A stretch of DNA of 5,176 nucleotides from DATLZM01 sp035559315 (GTDB lineage: Bacteria > Actinomycetota > UBA4738 > HRBIN12): the NCBI GenBank assembly GCA_035559315.1, contig DATMBJ010000145.1, positions 1-5,176 on the forward strand. The letters run 5' to 3'. Shown here in pieces: positions 1 to 5,176 of the stretch. The notes under the pieces were generated by a model. It was given only the letters and a program-made list of their open reading frames with translations, searched no databases and was not told the origin of the DNA. A program made the translations under genes and the position numbers. The number at the start of each line of letters is the position of its first letter. Positions within the stretch are counted from its first letter, which is position 1.

Positions 1-225
1 GGCATCGGGATCCCGCCGCGCGAGGTCCAGGGCGTCGAGGTCGTCCAGGGAGACGAAGCGGCGCTCGCCGGCCACGAGGCGTTGGGCGAGCGTGCTCTTC
101 CCGGTCTGCCGGGCCCCGGTCAGCACGACCGCGGGCATCACCCCCAGGTGCGCCTCCAGGGCTCGTTGGGCATGCCTGGGGAGCAGGGTGGCGAGCGAAT
201 CATTCACGCTACGAATGATAACCAT
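1..225 (-). CDS. AAA_14/DUF4143-type ATPase, N-terminal 75 codons only (runs off the window edge)
   Basis: The reverse strand reads an N-terminal P-loop ATPase domain with Walker A GARQTGKST at residues 37-45, counted from the ATG at 225. The hydrophobic strand PAVVLT precedes it (31-36) and RRFVSLDD follows (55-62), with LARRDP at 68-73. The order 'PAVxLTGxRQxGKST ... FVSLDD ... LAxxDP' is characteristic of the AAA_14 domain that is normally followed by a C-terminal DUF4143 domain in proteins of about 400 residues. Walker B and DUF4143 would lie beyond position 1 and are not seen. The biological role of the family is not established. Start: an in-frame TGA sits directly upstream of the ATG at 225 (226-228), so the start is either that ATG or the GTG at 207. 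Neither has a Shine-Dalgarno sequence. The GTG lies 7 bases after a -10-like TATCAT, so a leaderless start at 207 is plausible. It is on the same strand as glutamate dehydrogenase, which ends about 60 bases upstream. Its first codons lie in a markedly AT-rich stretch. Family call is confident; exact start is uncertain. Confidence 0.85.
   Translation of the reverse strand, partial: MVIIRSVNDSLATLLPRHAQRALEAHLGVMPAVVLTGARQTGKSTLAQRLVAGERRFVSLDDLDALDLARRDPDA
199..219. repeat. 21-base perfect dyad (7-base arms, 7-base spacer) over the ATPase start: candidate operator
   Basis: The plus strand reads ATCATTC (199-205), ACGCTAC (206-212), GAATGAT (213-219). The arms are exact reverse complements. 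A further CATTC copy at 223-227 forms a second, 5-base dyad with GAATG at 213-217. On the minus strand the dyad covers most of a TATCAT -10-like element and the GTG at 207, where a dimeric repressor would block transcription or initiation. That it is a protein-binding site is inference; the symmetry is directly visible. It could also be chance in an AT-rich island. Confidence 0.4.
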
Positions 226-243
226 TCAGACCATGGATAGAAA
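215..243 (-). promoter_or_regulatory. Candidate promoter for the ATPase gene
   Basis: On the minus strand TATCAT (220-215) matches the TAnnnT -10 pattern. It is preceded, at exactly 17 bases, by TTTCTA (243-238), a weak -35 match (3 of 6 to TTGACA). It lies in the AT-rich interval between the two genes. Transcription starting about 7 bases downstream would begin at or near the GTG at 207 and yield a leaderless message, which would explain the absent ribosome-binding site. The -10 is reasonable; the -35 is poor and may be irrelevant. Confidence 0.35.
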
Positions 244-264
244 GACCGACCCAGCGTCGTATCT

Positions 265-300
265 CGCTCCTGCTTCCGGGCCCGCCTCAGGCCAGGAGCG
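265..300 (-). terminator. Inverted repeat spanning the dehydrogenase stop codon: possible weak terminator or 3' end stabiliser
   Basis: CGCTCCTG (265-272) and CAGGAGCG (293-300) are perfect 8-base inverted arms separated by 20 bases that contain the TGA stop (289-287). The loop can pair further within itself (GCC TGA GGC around the stop). No U-tract follows directly; the nearest pyrimidine run on the minus strand, TCTTTCT, is about 20 bases beyond the stem. It is therefore not a standard intrinsic terminator, though U-less hairpins are used in some high-GC bacteria. The structure is visible; the function is a guess. Confidence 0.25.
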
Positions 301-3300
301 TGCGGATCTTCCTGAGTGCGACGGTGGCCGCCGCAAGGTCGAGGGCGCCCTCCGACGCCAGGCGCGCCGTGAACCGCTCGTAGCGGCGGAGGGCCTGGGG
401 ACGGGCCGCGAGGAACCGGGCCACGGCCTCGTCCGGGCCCGCGTCCCGGGGAGCCGCGGAGAGCGCGCGCTCGGCGATCCGGCGGCGGACCAGGAGGAGG
501 TCGTCCTCGGCGGCCTGCTGGGCCCACCGCTCCCAGCGGCTCCCCGCGGGGAGCCCGGCCAGCCGCTCCTCGAGCCAGTCGATCCGGAGCTCCCGGCCGA
601 GGATCAGGAAGGCCCGGAGCACGTCCTCCACCGGCCGGCCCGTCGCCCGGGCCACCTCGATCGCGTTGGGCGCGTGGATCAGCGCGGGCTGGTAGGCGTG
701 GCGGCGGGCCACCTCCTCGGGCACCCCTCGGGCCGCGAGCCGGCTGGCGATCCGCTCGCGCTGGGTCCGCCACGGCTCGGGCGCGAGGTCCGGGAGCGCC
801 GCGTCGAGGCGGGCGAACGGCTCCCGCATCGCCTCCACCCGCTCCCCGATCGAGCCCCCGGGGTGCCCGAGCTCCCAGCGGGTGACCACCTCCACCAACC
901 GGTCCACGCCCTGCATCAGGGTCCCCACCACCGCCGGCTCCAGCACGCCCACCAGGGCCTCCACGGCGTCCCACCGGCGCGCGGCGTCGGTGACGTCCCG
1001 GGCGACCCGGTAGGCCCGGACCACCTCGGCGGGCTCCGCGCCGGTCTCGAGGCAGAGGCGGGAGACCAGCGTGATCCCCATCGAGTCCACCACGTCGTTC
1101 GCGGCGATCGTGGCGACGAGCTCCCGCCGCAGCGGGTGCTCGCGGACGAGGTCGGGGAACCGCTCCACCACCGCCCGGGGGAAGTAGTCGCGGAGGTCCC
1201 GCTCCAGGTAGGGGTCGTCGGGGAGGTCCGAGGCGAGGAGCGCCGTGGCCAGGCTCCGCTTGGCGTAGGCGAGGAGCACGGCGAGCTCGGGGCGGACCAT
1301 CCCGCGTCCCGCGCGGCGCCGCTCGGCCATCTCCTCGGTCGTGGGGAGGGCCCACAGGCCGCGGTCCAGCAGCCCCTCGGCCTCCAGGGCCTGCATCAGG
1401 TCTTCGTAGTCCTGGATCCGCCCGGCCGACCCCTCGGCCTCCTGGGAGAGGATCTGGGCCTGGAGGAAGTTGTCGTAGAGGACGTGGCGGACCACGTCCG
1501 GCTCCACCTCGTGGAGGAGCGCGTTCCGCTCCTCGAGCGACAGCAGCCCCCGGCGGACGGCGAGCCCCAGCAGGATCTTGAGGTTCACCTCGTGGTCCGA
1601 GCAGTCCACGCCAGCCGAGTTGTCGATGAAGTCCGCGTTGATCCGCCCCCCGGCGAGCGCGTACTCGACCCGCGCGCGCTGGGTGAACCCCAGGTTGCCG
1701 CCCTCCGCCACCACGCGGCACCGCAGCTCCCGGGCGTCGACCCGCACGTCGTCGTTGGCCCGGTCCCCGACCTCGGCGTGGGTCTCGGTGGAGGCCTTCA
1801 CGAACGTGCCGATCCCCCCGTTCCAGAGCAGGTCCACCGGCGCCCGGAGGATGGCCCGGATCAGCTCGTTCGGCGTGAGCTCCTCGACCTCCTCGAGCCC
1901 GAGGGCCAGGCGGGCCTCGGGCGAGACCGGGATCCTCTTCGCGGTCCGGGGCCACACCCCCCCGCCCGGTGAGATCTTCGAGCGGTCGTAGTCGTCCCAG
2001 GACGAGCCGGGCAGCTCGAACAGGCGCCGCCGCTCCGCGTACCCGACCTTCGGGTTCGGGCTGGGGTCGAGGAAGATGTGGCGGTGGTCGAAGGCGGCCA
2101 CCAGGCAGATCTGGTCCGAGAGCAGCATCCCGTTCCCGAAGACGTCCCCCGACATGTCGCCGATCCCGACGACCGTGATCGGCGTGGTCTCGGGGTCGGT
2201 GCCGATCTCGCGGAAGTGCCGCTTCACCGACTCCCAGGCCCCCCGGGCGGTGATCCCGAGCTTCTTGTGGTCGTACCCGGTCGAGCCCCCCGAGGCGAAG
2301 GCGTCCCCCAGCCAGAACCCGTACTCCGCGGCGACCTGGTTCGCGAGGTCCGAGAAGCTCGCGGTCCCCTTGTCCGCCGCCACCACCAGGTAGGGGTCGG
2401 GCTCGTCGTGGACCCGGACGCCCTCGGGGTGGACCACCTTCCCGTCCACGAGGTTGTCGGTGAGGTCCAGCAGCCCGCGCATGAACCGCGCGTACTCCCG
2501 CCGGGCCGCCGCCGCCCGCTCCGCGGGGTCGGTCGGCTCGGCCTTCAGCACGAACCCGCCCTTGGCCCCGGTCGGCACGATCACGGCGTTCTTCACGATC
2601 TGGGTCTTCATGAGGCCCAGGATCTCGTCGCGGAAGTCCTGGCGGCGGTCGGACCACCGGATCCCGCCGCGGGCCACCTTCCCCGCCCGGAGGTGGATCG
2701 CCTCCACCTCCGGGGCGTAGACGAAGATCTCGTAGAGGGGACGGGGCTCGGGCATCTCGGGGACGTCGGCCGAGCGGAACTTGAACGCGAGCCGGTCCGC
2801 TCCCTCCCGGTAGGCGTTGGTCCGCACCGTGGCCTCGATCAGGCCGAGGTGGGTCCGGAGGATCCGGTCCTGGTCGAGGGACTGGACCGCGTCGAGGTCC
2901 CGGAGGATCTCGTCCCGCAGCCGGGCCGCCGCCTCGGGGTCCCAGGGGCGCTCGGGGTCGAACCGCAGCTCGAAGAGGCGGACGAGCTTGGCGGCGATCC
3001 CGGGGTTCTCGGCGAAGGCCTGGTTCTTGTACTCGGAGGTGAAGAGCGCCCGGACCCGGTGGTGGTACTTCCGGTAGGCGCGGAGGATCGTGACCTGGCG
3101 GTGGTCGAGCCCGGCCGTCACGACCAGCCGATTGAGCGAGTCCGACTCCGCCTCCCCCCGCCACACCGCGCCGATCGCCTCGGCCACCCGCCGCCCCGCG
3201 GTCTCCACCTCGAGCGGCCGCCCGTCGGGACCGAGGACCCCGAAGTCGTGGAGGAACCGGTCGTCGCCGTCGGCGTGGACGTGGGTGGGAAGCTCCTCGA

Positions 3301-5092
3301 CCACCCGGAGCCCGAGGTCCTCGAGGATCGGCACGACCTCCGAGAGCTGGATCCGTTCCCCCAGCCGGTACAGCCGGATCCGGGTGAGGACCTCCCCGTC
3401 GTGGTCCCGGTTCACCACGCCCACGAGGAACGAGCCCTCCCCCGGCGCCAGCCGCTCGAGGTGGTCGATGTCGAGGAGCGCGAGGTCGACCGGGGTCGAC
3501 GCCCGGTACGGCTCGGGGAACCGCGGGGCCCACCGGTCGAAGAGCTCGCGCCCGCGCTCCGGCCCGTGGACCTCGAGGAGCCGGTCCCGGAGGCGGTCCT
3601 CCCACGTCCGGCAGAGCTCCACCACCTCCCGCTCGAGCTCCTCGAACGAGACCTGTGGGATCCGCCCCTCGCGGACCCGCACGTCGAAGTGGAGGGCGGC
3701 GAGCTGCCCCTCGCCGAGCGAGAGGTGGTAGTCGACCCCGTCCCCGTGGAACCGCTCGACGAACAGGTCCTGGAGCCGCTTGCGGAGCTCCGCGTTGAAC
3801 CGGTCCCGGGGCATCCCCACGAGCAGCGAGACGCTCCGCCCGTAGAGGTCGCGGCGGACGAACAGCCGGACCCCCCGCTCCTCCTGGAGGTGGAGGAGAC
3901 CCATCACCTGACGGCGGAGCTCCTCGGGGCTCGCCGCGAACAGCTCGTCCTTGGGGAAGCTCTCGAAGATCGCCACCACGGCCTTGTAGTCGTGGGAGCC
4001 CTCGTAGAGGTCCTCGGCCTCGAGGATGCGGCGGAGCTTCCGCCCGAGGAGGGGGGTCTTGGAGGCCGGCTCCATGTAGGCCTTGGAGGTGAAGAGCCCG
4101 ACCATCCGGCACTCGCCCACCACCCGGCCCTCCGGGGAGACCTTCCGGACCCCGATGTAGTCCATCCGGGCCCGGCGGTGGACGGTCGAGGGGCGGTTCG
4201 TCTTCGAGTAGATCAGCTGGTCGCCGCCCTCGATCCGCGCCCGGAGGTTCGGCTCGATCCTGGAGAGCGGGACCGGCCGCTCGTAGCTCGACCAGCCCGG
4301 CTTGGAGAGGATCCCGAGGCCGGAGCCGGGGACGACCCGGAGCGCCCGGCCCTCCGGGGTGTCGACCAGCTCGTACTCCCGGTAGCCGAGGAAGATGAAG
4401 TTGTCGTCGAGGAGCCAGCGGAGGAAGGCCACGGTCTCCGCGATCTCCTCCTCGCCGTAGAGGGGCGTCCCGGCCCGGGCCACCTCGATCATCCGCCCCA
4501 CGGCCTCCCGCATCGCGCCGAAGTCGCGGACGGCGAGGCGGACGTCCTCGAGGATGCGGCGGACGGCCTCGGCCAGGTCGTCAAGCTCGGCCTCGGGGAG
4601 CCGGCGGTCGAGCTCGAAGTGCATCACGGACTCGCGGGACGGCGCCTCCCGGACCGGGAGCACCCGGACGATCCGCCCGTCCGGCGCCCGCTCGAACCCC
4701 ACGACGGGGTGGACGGCACGGCGGACCCCGAGCTCGCGGGCCTGGAGCTCCTCGGCCACCGAGTCGAACAGGAACGGGGAGTCGGCGGTGCTGGTCTCGA
4801 GCACGGAGCCGGGGGGCTCGTACCCGTGCTCCGCACGGGTGGGGTTGAAGGCCCGGACGGCGACCGCCCGTCCGCCCCGTCCGTCGGCGAACTCGAAGGC
4901 CGACGCGATCTCGCCGACCAGGTCGTCGAGGGGGACCTCGGCGAGCTCCTCGGGGTCGAGCCGGCGCGTGTAGGCCTCGGCGAAGGGACGGAGGAGCTCC
5001 GCCCGATCCGGGAACCGCAGGGCGATCCGCTCCAGGAGGGCGTCGACCGTCGTGGGCGGCTCGGGGCGCACGCCCCGATCGGTGAGGCTCAC
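287..5092 (-). CDS. gdh: NAD-specific glutamate dehydrogenase, large (about 180 kDa) Bac_GDH family, complete
   Basis: Catalyses the reversible oxidative deamination of L-glutamate to 2-oxoglutarate and ammonium with NAD+, in the cytosol. In this family the usual direction is glutamate breakdown, feeding carbon into the TCA cycle. At 1601 residues it has the full family length (roughly 1600-1650). The N-terminal half shows the regulatory ACT-like and helical segments: DSPFLFDSV (104-112), NFIFLGYREY (231-240), the STVHR to GLFTSKAY stretch (302-339), RRDLYGRSVSLLVGMPRDRF (413-432), LSEVVPILEDLGLRVVEE (583-600), AGLDHRQVTILRAYRKYHH (660-678). The catalytic core has GGIRWSD (809-815), KNA (834-836), GAKGGF with the presumed catalytic Lys844, ADKGT with Asp907, and the NAD-binding loop GIGDMSGDVFGNG (976-988). 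WNGGIGTFVKAS (1090-1101), EGGNLGFTQ (1130-1138) and DNSAGVDCSDHEVN (1157-1170) follow, then a helical C-terminal domain (about 1200-1601). No frameshift or missing core motif is seen. Start: the GTG at 5092 is the first start after an in-frame TAG at 5104-5102 and has AGGA 7 bases upstream. Studied relatives are allosterically controlled (aspartate activation; GarA in mycobacteria); the ACT-like region makes this likely here but does not show the ligand. Confidence 0.97.
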   Translation of the reverse strand: MSLTDRGVRPEPPTTVDALLERIALRFPDRAELLRPFAEAYTRRLDPEELAEVPLDDLVGEIASAFEFADGRGGRAVAVRAFNPTRAEHGYEPPGSVLETSTADSPFLFDSVAEELQARELGVRRAVHPVVGFERAPDGRIVRVLPVREAPSRESVMHFELDRRLPEAELDDLAEAVRRILEDVRLAVRDFGAMREAVGRMIEVARAGTPLYGEEEIAETVAFLRWLLDDNFIFLGYREYELVDTPEGRALRVVPGSGLGILSKPGWSSYERPVPLSRIEPNLRARIEGGDQLIYSKTNRPSTVHRRARMDYIGVRKVSPEGRVVGECRMVGLFTSKAYMEPASKTPLLGRKLRRILEAEDLYEGSHDYKAVVAIFESFPKDELFAASPEELRRQVMGLLHLQEERGVRLFVRRDLYGRSVSLLVGMPRDRFNAELRKRLQDLFVERFHGDGVDYHLSLGEGQLAALHFDVRVREGRIPQVSFEELEREVVELCRTWEDRLRDRLLEVHGPERGRELFDRWAPRFPEPYRASTPVDLALLDIDHLERLAPGEGSFLVGVVNRDHDGEVLTRIRLYRLGERIQLSEVVPILEDLGLRVVEELPTHVHADGDDRFLHDFGVLGPDGRPLEVETAGRRVAEAIGAVWRGEAESDSLNRLVVTAGLDHRQVTILRAYRKYHHRVRALFTSEYKNQAFAENPGIAAKLVRLFELRFDPERPWDPEAAARLRDEILRDLDAVQSLDQDRILRTHLGLIEATVRTNAYREGADRLAFKFRSADVPEMPEPRPLYEIFVYAPEVEAIHLRAGKVARGGIRWSDRRQDFRDEILGLMKTQIVKNAVIVPTGAKGGFVLKAEPTDPAERAAAARREYARFMRGLLDLTDNLVDGKVVHPEGVRVHDEPDPYLVVAADKGTASFSDLANQVAAEYGFWLGDAFASGGSTGYDHKKLGITARGAWESVKRHFREIGTDPETTPITVVGIGDMSGDVFGNGMLLSDQICLVAAFDHRHIFLDPSPNPKVGYAERRRLFELPGSSWDDYDRSKISPGGGVWPRTAKRIPVSPEARLALGLEEVEELTPNELIRAILRAPVDLLWNGGIGTFVKASTETHAEVGDRANDDVRVDARELRCRVVAEGGNLGFTQRARVEYALAGGRINADFIDNSAGVDCSDHEVNLKILLGLAVRRGLLSLEERNALLHEVEPDVVRHVLYDNFLQAQILSQEAEGSAGRIQDYEDLMQALEAEGLLDRGLWALPTTEEMAERRRAGRGMVRPELAVLLAYAKRSLATALLASDLPDDPYLERDLRDYFPRAVVERFPDLVREHPLRRELVATIAANDVVDSMGITLVSRLCLETGAEPAEVVRAYRVARDVTDAARRWDAVEALVGVLEPAVVGTLMQGVDRLVEVVTRWELGHPGGSIGERVEAMREPFARLDAALPDLAPEPWRTQRERIASRLAARGVPEEVARRHAYQPALIHAPNAIEVARATGRPVEDVLRAFLILGRELRIDWLEERLAGLPAGSRWERWAQQAAEDDLLLVRRRIAERALSAAPRDAGPDEAVARFLAARPQALRRYERFTARLASEGALDLAAATVALRKIRTLLA

Positions 5093-5099
5093 GAGGGAA

Positions 5100-5103
5100 T
5101 CCT
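5100..5103 (-). promoter_or_regulatory. Short ribosome-binding site for glutamate dehydrogenase
   Basis: On the minus strand AGGA (5103-5100) lies 7 bases before the GTG at 5092. It is a short Shine-Dalgarno match, but it is correctly spaced and overlaps the in-frame TAG, which supports this GTG over the next in-frame GTG at codon 8. Confidence 0.5.
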
Positions 5104-5149
5104 ACCGGCCGACCCCCCGCGCCGATCGCCGCGGGCGGCCGCCCGGGCG

Positions 5150-5171
5150 CGGGCGGGATCGGGCCCGCCCG
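5150..5171. repeat. GC-only hairpin, 8-base stem and 6-base loop
   Basis: CGGGCGGG (5150-5157) is the exact reverse complement of CCCGCCCG (5164-5171), with loop ATCGGG. It could be a terminator of an unseen upstream gene or a leader structure, but there is no T-tract on either side, and such repeats arise easily in DNA of this composition. Confidence 0.3.
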
Positions 5172-5176
5172 GAGGG

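Larger units (their letters stand above)
5093..5176. other. Extremely GC-rich stretch upstream of glutamate dehydrogenase, no gene assigned
   Basis: These 84 bases contain almost only G and C and show no AT-rich -10-like element on the minus strand, so the dehydrogenase promoter probably lies beyond the window or transcription arrives from an upstream gene. Two perfect inverted repeats are present: a 14-base palindrome at 5132-5145, and an 8-base stem at 5150-5157/5164-5171 with a 6-base loop. One minus-strand frame stays open from the window edge for 28 codons and ends in a TGA that overlaps the dehydrogenase GTG (GTGA). A second is open until the TAG at 5104-5102. Either could be the tail of an upstream gene, but nearly all second codon positions are G or C, which looks more like non-coding DNA or a disordered tail. 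Undecided. Confidence 0.4.

Noticed and set aside
229..236. Mini-frame on the minus strand, ATG-GTC-TGA, just before the ATPase
   Set aside because: Two codons with no ribosome-binding site; not supportable as a leader peptide.
92..1972. 626-residue open frame on the plus strand
   Set aside because: It is antisense to the dehydrogenase and the ATPase, with low-complexity, His/Arg/Pro/Leu-rich composition and no recognisable domain. The coding signal belongs to the minus strand.
3090..3731. 213-residue plus-strand frame, very rich in Ser, Arg and Thr
   Set aside because: This composition is what reverse-reading Glu-, Arg- and Leu-rich codons produces. It is antisense to conserved dehydrogenase regions. 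The same applies to the shorter plus-strand frames at 1578-1991, 1969-2178, 2076-2393, 2454-2720, 2817-3077 and 4554-4973, and to the minus-strand frame at 4624-4836.
204..4112. 1302-residue open frame on the minus strand, overlapping the dehydrogenase in another frame
   Set aside because: It lies out of frame within a gene with full-length family homology. Its translation is dominated by Arg, Gly, Pro and Ala runs with no domain motif. Long shadow frames are expected where third positions are nearly all G or C.
1..5176. CRISPR array, insertion sequence, tRNA or other RNA gene, or a new multi-gene defence system
   Set aside because: No direct repeat series, transposase, terminal repeats or tRNA-like folds were seen. 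The window is one metabolic gene plus the first 75 codons of an ATPase, which cannot support a claim for a new system.

Overview
This is a GC-rich window, dense in Arg, Ala, Glu and Leu codons and nearly saturated with G or C at third codon positions. It is almost entirely filled by one long gene on the minus strand. That gene encodes a complete large (about 180 kDa) NAD-specific glutamate dehydrogenase of 1601 residues. The size, GTG start, codon choice and lack of any TTA codon I could find suit a high-GC bacterium. An actinomycete-like lineage is my best guess, but this enzyme family also occurs widely in Proteobacteria and elsewhere, so the assignment is only suggestive.

Layout, read in the direction of transcription (from high to low coordinates): 5176-5093 is an 84-base, extremely GC-rich leader or intergenic piece with two perfect inverted repeats and a short AGGA ribosome-binding site. 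5092-287 is the glutamate dehydrogenase gene. 286-226 is a short gap containing a hairpin that begins inside the dehydrogenase stop region, followed by an AT-rich island. 225 (or 207) to 1 is the 5' end of a second minus-strand gene, an AAA-type ATPase of the AAA_14/DUF4143 group, cut by the window edge soon after its Walker A motif.

The two genes have no obvious functional link. The dehydrogenase is a housekeeping enzyme that converts glutamate to 2-oxoglutarate and ammonium with reduction of NAD+. The ATPase belongs to a patchily distributed family of unknown role. The AT-rich island between them (about 43% GC over 195-247, counted by hand) holds a plausible promoter for the ATPase and a 21-base dyad over its start. 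The ATPase is therefore probably a separate transcription unit rather than the tail of a dehydrogenase operon.

I found no CRISPR array, RNA gene, insertion sequence or clearly new multi-gene system. The most interesting part is the small control region at 199-243. The long open frames on the plus strand and in the other minus-strand frame are by-products of high GC content and are not annotated.
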